From the NCBI RefSeq assembly GCF_000153825.1, contig NZ_DS022299.1, positions 1,886,869-1,950,868 of the forward strand: a stretch of DNA of 64,000 nt. The letters run 5' to 3'. Positions 44,642 through 54,481 of the stretch are shown here, piece by piece. The notes beneath the pieces were generated by a model that searched no databases, had not been told where the DNA came from, and worked only from the letters and a program-made list of their open reading frames with translations. Made by a program: the position numbers and the translations under genes. Position 1 is the first letter of the stretch. Each line of letters starts with the position of its first letter. The DNA comes from Synechococcus sp. RS9916. Its GTDB lineage: Bacteria; Cyanobacteriota; Cyanobacteriia; PCC-6307; Cyanobiaceae.

Positions 44642-46032
44642 GCTGGACCATCCCCCTGGCGACGACCCACTTGGCGACCATCGCGCCGGAGGCGATCGGC
44701 GAAGAGCTGCTCAGCTGGCTGGCCTATCTGCAACGAGGCTCCGTGCTGCTGCAGTTGGCGGTCGTGATCGGGATACCCGTGCTGATTCGCCGCATGCGTC
44801 GGCTGTACCCGGCACCCCTGCGGCACCACCCCAACCTGCAAACCCTGGTGGGTCCGCTGATCCTGCTGCTGATCGGCAGTGGCCTGATCCTGCTGCAAGT
44901 CCCCGGCGGGCTGATCCGCTATTTCGGCTTGCTGTGGCTGGGGTGGAATCTGTTCACCCCCCTCAAAGCACTGCTGCTCCACTTCGACAACACATTCCCA
45001 GTGGAGGAGCTGGAGAGCACATTCCTCAAACCCGTCTACGTGATCCTGGCCACGCTGTCGCTGATTCGGCTGCTGGGAAGTCTGGAGAACCTCTCACGCA
45101 TCCCCGTCGCCAATCTGTTCGGGGTTGAACTCAGCCTGGGCAAGATCTACACCGCGATCATCGCCGTGTACATCATCCTGACGGTGGCCTCCAGACCAGC
45201 CGCATTCATGGCCTGGGTGAGCGGCACGGTGTTTGGCGTGAAAGAACAAAACCGCAAGGGCCTGGAACTGTTGTTTCGCTACAGCGTGATCGGTGTCGGC
45301 CTGCTGGCGGTCGCCTACTACGTCGGCATCGATGGCAACGCCTTCATCGCGATTGCCGGTGGCCTATCGGTGGGCATCGGCTTCGGCATCAAGGAAATCA
45401 TCTCCAACTTCATCAGCAGCATCTGGCTGCTGTTCGAAGGGTCAGTGCGACCTGGCGAAATCCTGATGATCAACGGTGACCCCTGCACCGTGCGCAAACT
45501 CGGTCTACGGGCCACCCAGCTGCGACGAGGACGCGATGGCGCCGAACTGCTGATCCCCAATCAAACCTTCTTCACCGAAGAGGCCACCTCGTTTACCGCC
45601 ACCGAAACCTCCCGCCGTGACAGCGTCGAAGTCGGTGCGGCCTACCACCACAACCCTGAACAGGTGGTGAGTGTTCTGGAAGCGATCGCCTCCGAACACC
45701 ACCAGGTGCTCGATTACCCACCGCCCCAGGCGTTTGTCACCGACTTCGCTGATTCATCCGTGAACTACAAGCTGCTGTTCTGGGTGCGCAACCCCTTGCT
45801 GGCCTTCAGCGTGGGCAGCGACCTGCGGCGCGCCATCTGGACCCGGTTTGAGCACGAGGGCATCACGATCCCCTTCCCGCAGCGGCAGGTGTATCCGATG
45901 CAATGGCCACCGGACCAGGAGACAAGCCTGCAGCTAACTGGACGCGGAGGTGTAATGCCGCAGAGCGAACTGCCAGAAGCCCCGGGCCACAGCGAAGAAA
46001 CCAGCGGCGAGACCAAGACCGAGACCGAGTAG
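44638..46032 (+). CDS. MscS family mechanosensitive channel
   Basis: 464 residues, starting with GTG in a GTGA overlap with the upstream lipoprotein gene, which implies translational coupling. The N-terminal half holds several transmembrane helices (LLQLAVVIGIPVLIRRMRRL, LVGPLILLLIGSGLILLQV). The pore helix and beta domain carry the MscS signature (GGLSVGIGFGIKEIISNF, LLFEGSVRPGEILMINGD, RDGAELLIPNQTFFTEEATS). The C-terminal end is an acidic Glu/Thr tail (SEETSGETKTETE). The last 99 bp overlap the convergent ABC permease gene. Function: release of osmolytes under hypo-osmotic shock, or a related gated conduit. Confidence 0.9.
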   Translation: MSWTIPLATTHLATIAPEAIGEELLSWLAYLQRGSVLLQLAVVIGIPVLIRRMRRLYPAPLRHHPNLQTLVGPLILLLIGSGLILLQVPGGLIRYFGLLWLGWNLFTPLKALLLHFDNTFPVEELESTFLKPVYVILATLSLIRLLGSLENLSRIPVANLFGVELSLGKIYTAIIAVYIILTVASRPAAFMAWVSGTVFGVKEQNRKGLELLFRYSVIGVGLLAVAYYVGIDGNAFIAIAGGLSVGIGFGIKEIISNFISSIWLLFEGSVRPGEILMINGDPCTVRKLGLRATQLRRGRDGAELLIPNQTFFTEEATSFTATETSRRDSVEVGAAYHHNPEQVVSVLEAIASEHHQVLDYPPPQAFVTDFADSSVNYKLLFWVRNPLLAFSVGSDLRRAIWTRFEHEGITIPFPQRQVYPMQWPPDQETSLQLTGRGGVMPQSELPEAPGHSEETSGETKTETE

Positions 46033-46722
46033 CGGCGCACTGGCTCGGCCCAGCAGCACATCCGCCGGCACCGTGGTGAGAAACGCCACAGGCAAGACCA
46101 AGGTGAACAACAAGCGCAACGGTGCCGGATAGGCCTGCAGCGGATAACGGCCAGAGGCCAACAGGGCCCGCAGCACTTCCGTGGCATTCCACGTTTTCAC
46201 AAACCAGATGCTGGTGGCAGCGATCAGAAACCAGAGCGAATAGAGAATCGTTCCCGCCGCCACGAGCATCACGCCCACCACCACCAACACCAGGGGGGTG
46301 AGCACGGCGCCGGACTGGTGAGCTCCCCAGCCCGCCAACAGCAGACCCAACAGAATCTCCGGCAGCCCGGCTGGCGAGAAGGTGCGTAACGACACCCAGA
46401 ACTGACTGTCGATCGGTTTGAGCAGCACAAAGTCCAAGGTGCCTTCGCGCACATGGGTGACGATCGAGCCGAGATTGGGGCGCAGCCAGGTGCTGGCCAT
46501 GCCGTCAAACACCGTGTAAAACCCCTGCACCACCAAGGCCTGATGCCAGGTCCACCCCCCCAGCTCCTCGCCCGGCCCGAAAAACAGCGACAACAGCAAC
46601 AAACTGCCGCTCAAGCTGAGGGCCACGGCGAGCAGCTCGATCAGCACATTCGCCTGATACTCCAGTTGCGTGGCCAGGGCAGTGCCCCAGAAGCGACGCA
46701 ACGTATGCCAATACCGCGTCAT
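45934..46722 (-). CDS. ABC-2 type exporter permease (second subunit)
   Basis: 262 residues from ATG 46722 (MTRYWHTLRRFWGTALATQL). Six transmembrane helices are likely (LIELLAVALSLSGSLLLLSL, VLVVVGVMLVAAGTILYSLW, TLVLPVAFLTTVPADVLLGR). It matches the DUF990/ABC-2 permease family with the core GTLDFVLLKPIDSQFWVSLR. It is last in a three-gene minus-strand operon, starting one base after the stop of the other permease. Its 3' end overlaps the mechanosensitive channel gene by 99 bp on the opposite strand. Substrate unknown. Confidence 0.88.
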   Translation of the reverse strand: MTRYWHTLRRFWGTALATQLEYQANVLIELLAVALSLSGSLLLLSLFFGPGEELGGWTWHQALVVQGFYTVFDGMASTWLRPNLGSIVTHVREGTLDFVLLKPIDSQFWVSLRTFSPAGLPEILLGLLLAGWGAHQSGAVLTPLVLVVVGVMLVAAGTILYSLWFLIAATSIWFVKTWNATEVLRALLASGRYPLQAYPAPLRLLFTLVLPVAFLTTVPADVLLGRASAPLLGLGLGLAAGFFAVARGFWQFALRHYTSASS

Positions 46723-46723
46723 C

Positions 46724-47521
46724 TCAGGCCCCCATGGCGCTGTAACGCCGCACCCCAGCTCTCCAGAGCAACAGCACCAGGGGCAACAACACAGCCATCC
46801 ACGCCAGTTGGGCTCCGAAACCAGCGGCAAGATTCACCGGATCCCCGGCCAGCACCCGGGCTGGGAAATCAATCAGATAAGGAAACGGTGTCCACTGCAC
46901 GATGGCCCGCACCGCCGGGGGGAAAGCCGTGAGCGGTGCCAACAGACCAGACAGAAACAGGAAAGGAATGAACAGCAACCGCTCCAGGGCGCTGGCCTTT
47001 TCACTCCAGAAACACAACGAGGCGATCAAGCTCTGAAGCAAAAATGCAATCGCAAACGCCATCCAGGTGGCCAGCCAGGCGAGCAACAAGCCAACCGGAG
47101 AGGGAATCCAAAACGCCTGAGGCTGAATCAGAAAAAACACAGCTGCAATGCCGGCGGCAAACGGCAAACGGGTGAGCTGTTCCCCCAGATGGGCTGCCAC
47201 ATAACGCCAGAGGGGATGCAGAGGTTGCAACAGATAGGGCGACAGCCGGCCCAAGAGCGCGTCTTCCTCGAAGGCATACACCACCCAAACCACCGAGAAC
47301 TGGCGCACCAGAAATGCACTGAGGAAATAACGATCCAGAGCGACACCATCGAGCCCCAGATCCGCCCGAGCCGGACTGCCACTCCAGAGGCTGAGCATGA
47401 TGAACGGCAGCACACCGGAGAGGGCCCAAAGGGCAATCTCAGCCCGGTACTCGAGCATGTGGGCGTATTGGCTGCCGAGCAAAGCCGCCACAACGCGGCG
47501 ATTAAGACCGAAGATCCGCAT
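46724..47521 (-). CDS. ABC-2 type exporter permease (first subunit)
   Basis: 265 residues from ATG 47521 (MRIFGLNRRVVAALLGSQYA); this ATG shares a base with the stop of the ATPase gene (TGATG), so translation is coupled. Six hydrophobic segments and the ABC-2 family core (MLEYRAEIALWALSGVLPFI, GRLSPYLLQPLHPLWRYVAA, LLFIPFLFLSGLLAPLTAFP). It is partner of the next permease; together they would form a heterodimeric membrane channel. Confidence 0.88.
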   Translation of the reverse strand: MRIFGLNRRVVAALLGSQYAHMLEYRAEIALWALSGVLPFIMLSLWSGSPARADLGLDGVALDRYFLSAFLVRQFSVVWVVYAFEEDALLGRLSPYLLQPLHPLWRYVAAHLGEQLTRLPFAAGIAAVFFLIQPQAFWIPSPVGLLLAWLATWMAFAIAFLLQSLIASLCFWSEKASALERLLFIPFLFLSGLLAPLTAFPPAVRAIVQWTPFPYLIDFPARVLAGDPVNLAAGFGAQLAWMAVLLPLVLLLWRAGVRRYSAMGA

Positions 47522-48513
47522 CAAAGACTGCCCTGGCGAAACAGATCACCGATCAACTGATCGATGGGGGGATCGTTGACCTCCAGATCGCGCACCGCAA
47601 ACCGTTCCAGCAGCTGAGCCACCACAGCCGTGAGCTGGTCTGGCGCCACCCGCAGATGCACCTCGCAGCGCTCCAGTCGCTCCAGATGCCCCAGCCCCGC
47701 GAAAGCCTCGGCGGCCGCGGGCTGTTCAAGCTCCAGGCGGACATGCCGCTCCGGTGCCAACCGTGTCGCCAACTGATCCAAAGGTCCGTCATGGAACAGC
47801 TGACCCTGGTGAATCAGCAGCACCCGCGAACAGAGTGCCGTGATGTCAGCCATGTAATGACTGGTGAGTAGCACCGTTGCACCCGTCCGCCGGTTGTAGT
47901 CAGCTAGGAACTGACGCACCCGCGCCTGAGCATTCACATCCAGACCCAGGGTCGGCTCATCGAGAAACAGCACCTCCGGTTCATGCAGCAGCGCAGCCAG
48001 CAATTCCGCCTTCATCCGCTGCCCCAACGACAACTTGCGCACCGGCCGGGTGAGCTCCTCCCCCAGCTCCAACAGATCGGCCAAGGCATTGATGCGCCGA
48101 CGGGCCACCCCATCGGGAATGCCATACACCGCAGCATTCACGCGCAAGGAATCCATCGGCGGCAGATCCCAAATCAGCTGCTGCTTCTGACCCATCACCA
48201 GGGTGATCCGGCGCAGGAAGTCGGGCTGGCGCCTCTGGGGTTGATGGCCGGCCACCAGCACCTGACCGCCACTGGGGTGGATCAAGCCACACAACATCTT
48301 CAGCGTGGTGGTCTTACCAGCGCCATTGGCACCAAGGAATCCGACCATCTCGCCGGGAGAGATGCTGAATGACACATCCCGCACGGCAGCCACATCACGA
48401 TGGCGACGGCGCAGGAAATGCTGAACGGTGCCACCGAGCCCTGGCTGCTTGTCGGCCACTCGATAGATCTTGCTCAGCCGTTCAACCGTGATCAGGGAAG
48501 GATTCAGCACCAT
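47521..48513 (-). CDS. ABC-2 type exporter ATP-binding subunit
   Basis: 330 residues from ATG 48513 (MVLNPSLITVERLSKIYRVA). It has Walker A GANGAGKTTTLK, the Q-loop region LVMGQKQQLIW, the ABC signature KLSLGQRMKAE, Walker B VLFLDEPTLGLD and the switch histidine in LLTSHY. The C-terminal 90 residues (RLAPERHVRLELEQPAAAEA) are the regulatory domain common in ABC-2 exporters of the drug/polysaccharide/lipid type. First gene of the three-gene operon. Substrate unknown. It is divergent from the second MscS gene. Confidence 0.92.
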   Translation of the reverse strand: MVLNPSLITVERLSKIYRVADKQPGLGGTVQHFLRRRHRDVAAVRDVSFSISPGEMVGFLGANGAGKTTTLKMLCGLIHPSGGQVLVAGHQPQRRQPDFLRRITLVMGQKQQLIWDLPPMDSLRVNAAVYGIPDGVARRRINALADLLELGEELTRPVRKLSLGQRMKAELLAALLHEPEVLFLDEPTLGLDVNAQARVRQFLADYNRRTGATVLLTSHYMADITALCSRVLLIHQGQLFHDGPLDQLATRLAPERHVRLELEQPAAAEAFAGLGHLERLERCEVHLRVAPDQLTAVVAQLLERFAVRDLEVNDPPIDQLIGDLFRQGSL

Positions 48514-48615
48514 CACCCAGACGTAAGGCAAGGCTAGGAGGCGCGGGTTAACTCATTCCAGACTCATGCGTCAATCGATAAGATTGCCTGCCGTGCTGCT
48601 GTTTGAGCCGTCGTT

Positions 48616-49707
48616 TTGCCTGTAGCCCTACCCGTACCTGACTTTGCTGATGCCAACACGCTCTTCAGCCATCAAGGACTTCTCATTGGCACTGGAGGGC
48701 TAGCCGCTCTCTGGCTGGTCTTGACCCTGCTGGAACGAGGGCGGCACCGCCTTGGCGCGATGGTGTCGCGCACCATCAAAACCCCTTTGCTGGTCGGGCT
48801 CTCAGCCGCCTTGTATCTGGGCTGGTTAACGCATCAAGCGGAACAGCTGTTCAACTTCCATTCGCTCACCAGCGAACGGGTCTCCACCACACTGATCACG
48901 CTCTCGAGCGGCTGGGCAGCGATCCGTCTCGGCCATGCCTTCTTACGCTCCCGCGCCTTTCAAGAGTGGCTGAAGATCGAAGACCCGAAGGACGAGGCCA
49001 TGCTGATCAGCCTGCTCGACAGGTTGTTCACCATCGCGGTGATCGTGGCCATGGTGGCCGGCGAAATGGTCACCCTCGGCATCTCCACCACGGCCGTGGC
49101 CACTCTGCTCGGCGGCGGCGCGGTGGGCATCGGCCTGAGCCTGCAGCAGATCGCCCAGAACTTCCTCACGGGCTTCATGTTGTATTTCAATCGCCCCTTC
49201 AAAGAAGGCGACTGGATCAGCACCGACGGTCTGGAAGGAACGGTGGAGCAGATCGGTTGGTATCACACCAAAATTCGCACGTTTGACCGCCGCCCCCTCT
49301 ACATCCCCAACTCCGTCTTCGCAGCGAAGCCGATTGAAAATCCAGGGCAGATGTACAACCGGCGGATCAAAGCCAACATCGGCCTCCGCTATCAGGACAT
49401 TCCCCTCATTGATGACATCAGCACATCGATCCGCACGATGCTGCAGAACCACACCGCGATCGACCAGGAGCAAATCATTCTGGTGAACTTCAACCAGTGG
49501 GACTCCTCGTCAGTGAATGTGATGGTCTATTGCTTCACCAAATCCACGGATTGGCAGGAATGGCTCAACATTCAACAGCAGGTGTTTCTGCAGATCGCTG
49601 AGATCGTGCGCAATGCTGGGGCCGATTTCGCCTTCCCCAGCACCACGCTTTACGCGGGATCCGGCAACGACGCACAGGATCCGATTCGAATGCTCAACGC
49701 CGCCTAA
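48616..49707 (+). CDS. MscS family mechanosensitive channel, second copy
   Basis: 363 residues. The only available start is TTG at 48616, since an in-frame TGA lies at 48604 and no ATG or GTG precedes the conserved part. Transmembrane helices precede a clear MscS pore and beta domain (GGGAVGIGLSLQQIAQNF, LYFNRPFKEGDWISTDGLEG, TFDRRPLYIPNSVFAAKPIE). It differs from the channel at 44638-46032 in length and in its tail, so this is not a recent duplication. Confidence 0.9.
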   Translation: MPVALPVPDFADANTLFSHQGLLIGTGGLAALWLVLTLLERGRHRLGAMVSRTIKTPLLVGLSAALYLGWLTHQAEQLFNFHSLTSERVSTTLITLSSGWAAIRLGHAFLRSRAFQEWLKIEDPKDEAMLISLLDRLFTIAVIVAMVAGEMVTLGISTTAVATLLGGGAVGIGLSLQQIAQNFLTGFMLYFNRPFKEGDWISTDGLEGTVEQIGWYHTKIRTFDRRPLYIPNSVFAAKPIENPGQMYNRRIKANIGLRYQDIPLIDDISTSIRTMLQNHTAIDQEQIILVNFNQWDSSSVNVMVYCFTKSTDWQEWLNIQQQVFLQIAEIVRNAGADFAFPSTTLYAGSGNDAQDPIRMLNAA

Positions 49708-49733
49708 CTCCGGCTCTCAAGCCCAAAGGCGGA

Positions 49734-52478
49734 TCAGCTCAGATCCGCCAGACGCTTGCGGGCCAGATCGGCCTGGGCCTGCTTCTCATCCAGATTGGCC
49801 TGGCATTCCGCCACCACCTCCGGTGGGGCCTTGTCGGCGAAGTTGGGGTTGCCCAGCCGGCCCGCCAGGCCCTTGATCTCCTTCTCCGCCTTGGCGATGT
49901 CTTTCTCCAGGCGCCCTTTCAGCGCATCGAGATCCACGAGGCCTTCGATCGGCAGCAGCACCTGCAGCTCACCGCTCACCCCCGCCAGGGCCTTGGCCAC
50001 CGGAGCCGCATCGGCCTCTGCCGGCGCCATCACCGCCACCGACTCCGCCCGCGTCAAGGCTGTGATGTCGGCCGTGCCCTGGGTCAGCACAGCCGCCAGC
50101 TCGCCGCGGCCGGTGACGAAGCGCACCGGCACCGATTGGGAGGGCTTGAGACCCGCCACCGCCCGCAGGTTGCGCACCACGCGGATGGCACCGATCAGCT
50201 CAGCGAACGAGGCTTCCAACGCATCATCCAGAGCGCTTTCATCGAGCTCCGGCCAGGGCTGCAACGCCAGGAACGTGGTCTCTGGCTCGCCGGTGACGCT
50301 GTGCCAGAGCTCCTCGGTGAGGTGGGGCATCAGCGGATGCAGCATCAGATGCATCTGGCTGATCACTTTGGCCAGCACCTGCTTCGCCACCCGCTGATCA
50401 GCGAGGGCCTCCGCTGAGGGGTTTTCACCGGGGTTGAGCCGGCGCTTGCTCAGCTCCAGATACCAATCGCAAACGTCGTTCCAGGCGAACTCGTAAAGCC
50501 CCTTGGCCGCTTCACCCAGGCCGTAGCTGCTGTAGCGCTCGGCCGTCTCCCGGTTCACCCGGGCCAGGCGAGAGAGGATCCAGCGATCGGCCAGCTGCAG
50601 GGCGGCGGGATCGGGATCCCCGAGTTGGGCCGGCGTTTCGCCGCCCAGGTTCATCAGGGCGAAGCGGGTGGCGTTCCAGAGCTTGTTGGCGAAGTTGCGC
50701 GAGGCCTCCACCGTGGCGGAGGTGTCCTTCTTGCGGTCGTAATCCAGGCGGATGTCCTGCCCTGCACCGGCCACTTCCCGCACCAGGGCAAACCGCAGAG
50801 CATCAGTGCCGTAGCGGTCGATCAGCAGCAGCGGATCGATGCCGTTGCCAGCGCTCTTACTCATCTTGCGGTTCTGCTCATCCCGCACCAGGCCGTGGAT
50901 GTAAACGTCCTGGAAGGGCATCTCGCCGGTGAAGGCGCCGGCCATCATCGTCATCCGGGCCACCCAGAAAAAGATGATGTCGAAGCCGGTCACGAGGGTG
51001 CTGGTGGGGTACCAGCGCTGCAGGTCAGCGCTATCGGCGTCGGGCCAACCCAGGGTGGAGAAAGGCCAGAGGCCGCTGGAGAACCAGGTGTCGAGCACGT
51101 CTTCGTCCTGCTCGATCTCCGCCCCCGCGCCGTACTCCGCCTTGGCCTTCTCGAGGGCTTCGGCTTCGTTGCGGGCGACCACATAGGGCGTGGTGTCGGT
51201 GTACTTGCCGCCGGTCTCGCTGATCACGAACCAGGCGGGGATGCGATGGCCCCACCAGAGCTGGCGGCTGATGCACCAGTCGCGGATGTCGGTGAGCCAG
51301 TCGCGGTAGACCTTCTCCCAGCGCTCGGGGATGAAGCGGGGATCCTGCTTCTCCAGCGCTTCGCGGCAGCGAGCCGCCAAAGGCTCGGTTTTGACAAACC
51401 ACTGGGTGGAGAGCAGCGGCTCCACCGGCACCTTGCCGCGATCGGAATAGGGAACGCTGTGGCGGTAGTCCTCCACCTTCACCAGCAGCCCCAGGTCCTC
51501 CAGGCCAGCCACCACGGCCTTGCGGGCCTCGAAGCGATCCAGCCCCTCGAACTGGCCGGCCTCTTTGTTCATAGTGCCGTTCTTGCGCATCACCGTGATC
51601 TGGGGCAGACCGTGGCGCTGGCCGATGGCGAAATCGTTGGGGTCGTGGGCCGGCGTCACCTTGACGCAGCCGGTGCCGAACTCCTTCTCCACGTGGTCGT
51701 CGGCCACGATCGGAATCTCCCGACCCACGAACGGCAGGGTGAGGGTCTGGCCCACCAGGTGGGCGTAGCGCTCGTCGGTGGGGTTCACCGCCACCGCCGT
51801 ATCGCCCAACATCGTTTCCGGCCGGGTGGTGGCCACCTCCAGATGGCCATCGCCGCTACTGAGCGGATAACGGAAATGCCAGAGGTGACCATCCACCTCC
51901 TTCATCTCCACCTCCAGATCGCTCACCGCTGAGCCGGAGGCGGGGCACCAGTTCACCAGATATTCGCCGCGATAGATCAGCCCCTGCTCGTGCAGCCGCA
52001 CGAAGGCCTCTTTCACCGCCTCACTCAGGCCCTCATCAAGGGTGAAGCGCTGGCGTTTCCAATCCACGGAATACCCCAGGCGGCGCAGCTGGCCGACGAT
52101 GCGGCCACCGCTTTCGGCTTTCCATTGCCAGGCCCGCTCCAGGAACGCCTCACGGCCAAGGTCATGGCGGGTCTTGCCCTCTTCCTTGAGCTGCTTCTCG
52201 AGAATCGTCTGCACCGCGATCGAGGCGTGATCGGTGCCGGGCAGGCAGAGCACGTTTTTCCCCGCCAGGCGCTGGTAGCGCACGATCGTGTCGATCAGGG
52301 CGGTGTTGAAGGCATGGCCCATGTGCAGGCTGCCGGTGACGTTCGGCGGCGGGATCACCACTGAGAACGGTTCACCGGGGGCCTTCGGGTCGGGATGGAA
52401 CGCTCCCTGGTCCTCCCAGGCCTGCTGCCAACGGGCCTCAGTGCCAACCGGGTCGTAGGTCTTGGCCAGCTCGGACAC
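49734..52478 (-). CDS. valS: Valyl-tRNA synthetase
   Basis: 914 residues, the usual bacterial length. It charges tRNA-Val. The class I motifs are HMGH (residues 52-55) and KMSKS in the catalytic domain. The editing domain contains the [17 protein letters not shown] motif, and the [16 protein letters not shown] segment is typical. The C-terminal arm is the long helical coiled-coil of ValRS ([20 protein letters not shown]). A tRNA-Val(UAC) gene lies 8 kb downstream in the same window, not linked in an operon. Confidence 0.97.
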   Translation of the reverse strand: MSELAKTYDPVGTEARWQQAWEDQGAFHPDPKAPGEPFSVVIPPPNVTGSLHMGHAFNTALIDTIVRYQRLAGKNVLCLPGTDHASIAVQTILEKQLKEEGKTRHDLGREAFLERAWQWKAESGGRIVGQLRRLGYSVDWKRQRFTLDEGLSEAVKEAFVRLHEQGLIYRGEYLVNWCPASGSAVSDLEVEMKEVDGHLWHFRYPLSSGDGHLEVATTRPETMLGDTAVAVNPTDERYAHLVGQTLTLPFVGREIPIVADDHVEKEFGTGCVKVTPAHDPNDFAIGQRHGLPQITVMRKNGTMNKEAGQFEGLDRFEARKAVVAGLEDLGLLVKVEDYRHSVPYSDRGKVPVEPLLSTQWFVKTEPLAARCREALEKQDPRFIPERWEKVYRDWLTDIRDWCISRQLWWGHRIPAWFVISETGGKYTDTTPYVVARNEAEALEKAKAEYGAGAEIEQDEDVLDTWFSSGLWPFSTLGWPDADSADLQRWYPTSTLVTGFDIIFFWVARMTMMAGAFTGEMPFQDVYIHGLVRDEQNRKMSKSAGNGIDPLLLIDRYGTDALRFALVREVAGAGQDIRLDYDRKKDTSATVEASRNFANKLWNATRFALMNLGGETPAQLGDPDPAALQLADRWILSRLARVNRETAERYSSYGLGEAAKGLYEFAWNDVCDWYLELSKRRLNPGENPSAEALADQRVAKQVLAKVISQMHLMLHPLMPHLTEELWHSVTGEPETTFLALQPWPELDESALDDALEASFAELIGAIRVVRNLRAVAGLKPSQSVPVRFVTGRGELAAVLTQGTADITALTRAESVAVMAPAEADAAPVAKALAGVSGELQVLLPIEGLVDLDALKGRLEKDIAKAEKEIKGLAGRLGNPNFADKAPPEVVAECQANLDEKQAQADLARKRLADLS

Positions 52479-52551
52479 AGAACGCGCACATACTCAGCCG
52501 CCCATGCTCGCAAAGCATGGCCAGCCCCATCAGCACCAAGTCGCTCGCGTT

Positions 52552-53178
52552 TTAGCCCTGCGCCAGACGCTCCAGATACCGGGCCCTGGAACCGGCATTA
52601 ATCCAACCGGTGGCGATGGTTTTGCTGGCGGTGGGATTCACCCGGCCGCGATGAATGTGGGATGGGCCCGCCGGGAAAATCACCAGCTTTCCCCGTTCGG
52701 CCGGTTCGTGATGGTCTTGCCAGTGAAATTCCGTGCCCGCTTCATCGACGGAATCGCAATACAGGATCCAAGCCAACACCCGATGCTCCGGCTCAGTGGC
52801 TTCATCACTGATGGTCCAGTCGCAGTGCCACTGCTTGAACCCCTCACCGGGGGCGTAGCGCTGCAGGTTAAAGATCGGCATCACGAACAGCTCCTGATCC
52901 GGGCACACCGCACGGAATAAGGGGCGCTCCTTGAGGTATTGCTCCAGAGCGGCCGTCACCCCTCGCACGATCACTTCAGAGAGGGCATAGGCATCGGGGT
53001 CACTGCGATCAATCGCCACCAGGCTGATGTCGGTCGACACCTTGGCCGGTTCCTCTCTGCCCGCCGGGCCAAACGCGACCCCCGGCCGCTGCAGATCGGT
53101 GCGGCGTTCAAAGAAGGCCATCACCCCATCGGCCACGGCGGCATAACCGGCGTTGCTGTAGCGCCCGATCAGGTTCAT
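52552..53178 (-). CDS. 2OG-Fe(II) oxygenase family protein
   Basis: 208 residues. The iron-binding triad is visible: His118 and Asp120 in FKQWHCDWTI and a histidine in GPSHIHRGRV (174 or 176). The 2-oxoglutarate-binding basic residue is probably in NPTASKTIATGW. The family hydroxylates proteins or small molecules. The closest pattern is the prolyl-hydroxylase-like clade (FNLQRYAPGEGFKQWHCDW, ILYCDSVDEAGTEFHW). Its ATG overlaps the stop of the next gene upstream by four bases (ATGA), so the two are co-translated. Substrate unknown. Confidence 0.85.
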   Translation of the reverse strand: MNLIGRYSNAGYAAVADGVMAFFERRTDLQRPGVAFGPAGREEPAKVSTDISLVAIDRSDPDAYALSEVIVRGVTAALEQYLKERPLFRAVCPDQELFVMPIFNLQRYAPGEGFKQWHCDWTISDEATEPEHRVLAWILYCDSVDEAGTEFHWQDHHEPAERGKLVIFPAGPSHIHRGRVNPTASKTIATGWINAGSRARYLERLAQG

Positions 53179-53672
53179 GGCTGACCCTCCTGCTGCACAT
53201 CGGAGCCCGCATCGAGCTGCCAGGGAATCGCCAACACACCCTCCAACTGCTGCCAGCGGGCCTGGTCAACAACACGATCCAACAACCCGATCCGCTCCAG
53301 AGCTTTGGCCACCCGATCAGCAGCCAGCAAGCTGGCATCACCAGCCACCTGGGGCAGCACCAGCACCTGCTGGTCGGCGGGATCAGCCAGCACCTGCAGC
53401 TCCAGATCGCCGAGATCCCGCTCAAAAAACACGCGGCGCAGGCGGCTGGTGAGGGGTGCACCGAGGGCCTCGGCAAAGTGCTCCAAACTCTCCCGCTCTC
53501 CAGAAAGGCCGCAATTCAGCGCCAGCCAGATCAGCAGCTTGGCCCAGCTATCGACGCTCCACAGCGGCTGGAAGCTCTCCCGGTTCTGACGAATCAGCTC
53601 CAGGATCGCGAAATCAAACAAGGTGGCCTGCAGGCGCACCGGTTCTGGCGGCGTTGAGGGAGACGTGGTCAT
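53175..53672 (-). CDS. Conserved hypothetical protein, coupled to the 2OG oxygenase gene
   Basis: 165 residues from ATG 53672 (MTTSPSTPPEPVRLQATLFD). The protein is alpha-helical in its first half (LIRQNRESFQPLWSVDSWAK, LLIWLALNCGLSGERESLEH) and beta-rich in its second (DLELQVLADPADQQVLVLPQ). I do not recognise the family. The ATGA overlap with the oxygenase gene suggests that the two act together or need equal amounts. Only 35 bp separate its start from the divergent GST gene, so the promoters overlap. Confidence 0.7.
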   Translation of the reverse strand: MTTSPSTPPEPVRLQATLFDFAILELIRQNRESFQPLWSVDSWAKLLIWLALNCGLSGERESLEHFAEALGAPLTSRLRRVFFERDLGDLELQVLADPADQQVLVLPQVAGDASLLAADRVAKALERIGLLDRVVDQARWQQLEGVLAIPWQLDAGSDVQQEGQP

Positions 53673-53707
53673 GGCGCCATCCTGACGGAACGGGATCGAC
53701 CTCTTCG

Positions 53708-54391
53708 ATGGCATCACTGCAGCTCTACGGATGCTGGCGCTCCAGCGCTTCTCACCGGCTGCAAATCGGCCTACGACTCAAGCAGCTGCCGTTTGAGTAC
53801 AGGCCTGTTTCCCTGGATGAGAAAGAACAACACTGCGATTGGTACCGAGCTCTCAATCCCCGCGGTGAAGTGCCAACGCTTGTGGTCGATGGCAGCCCCT
53901 GGGTGCAGACCCTGGCCATCCTTGAAACCCTCGACGAGCGCTTTGCCGACCAAGGTGTGCCATTGCTGCCCCGCGATGCCGAGCAACGTCAGTTATGCCG
54001 GGCCGTCGCCGAACAGGTGAACAGCTCACTGCAGCCGCTGCTGCTGCCGGCCCGACTCCGCCAACCAATTCTCAAAGCCGCGGCCCCTGACGGCGCACCA
54101 GCGCTGGCGAAAGCTCTGCAGGCCGGTGTACGAGCCCACCAGGCCGATGCGCTCAACGCCCTCAACAGCTGGCTGGATGCCTTGCCCGGCCCCTTCTGCC
54201 TGGGCAGCGAACCCACCCTGGCCGATGCCTGCGTAGTGGCACAGCTGGGGGCAGCCATGCGACTAGGGCTCGACCTCAATCCTTTCCAACGGCTCAGTGA
54301 ATTGCACACCCACTGCCTTGGGCACGAGGCCTTTGCCGCCTCTGCACCCGAGCAACAGCCGGATGCACCAAGCCAGGCGCCGATGCGTTAA
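53708..54391 (+). CDS. Glutathione S-transferase family protein (zeta/maleylacetoacetate isomerase-like)
   Basis: 227 residues from ATG 53708 (MASLQLYGCWRSSASHRLQI). The catalytic Ser/Cys motif of zeta-class GSTs is visible (YGCWRSSASHRLQIGLRLK). The thioredoxin-fold half also holds GEVPTLVVDGSPWVQTLAIL, and the helical half holds LGSEPTLADACVVAQLGAAM. Zeta GSTs isomerise maleylacetoacetate in tyrosine breakdown; whether this one does is not shown, and cyanobacterial homologues may do other glutathione chemistry. The ATG lies 35 bp from the divergent hypothetical. Confidence 0.85.
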   Translation: MASLQLYGCWRSSASHRLQIGLRLKQLPFEYRPVSLDEKEQHCDWYRALNPRGEVPTLVVDGSPWVQTLAILETLDERFADQGVPLLPRDAEQRQLCRAVAEQVNSSLQPLLLPARLRQPILKAAAPDGAPALAKALQAGVRAHQADALNALNSWLDALPGPFCLGSEPTLADACVVAQLGAAMRLGLDLNPFQRLSELHTHCLGHEAFAASAPEQQPDAPSQAPMR

Positions 54392-54481
54392 TCCCCAGAC
54401 TCTGCCGGCATGATCTGATCGACATCGACGGCGACAACGGTGATGACCTTCACCATCTCGATCTGGCCCTGGTGGAATCCC

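Noticed and set aside
50625-51932. 435-residue plus-strand frame inside valS
   Set aside because: Antisense shadow; valS motifs on the minus strand are decisive.
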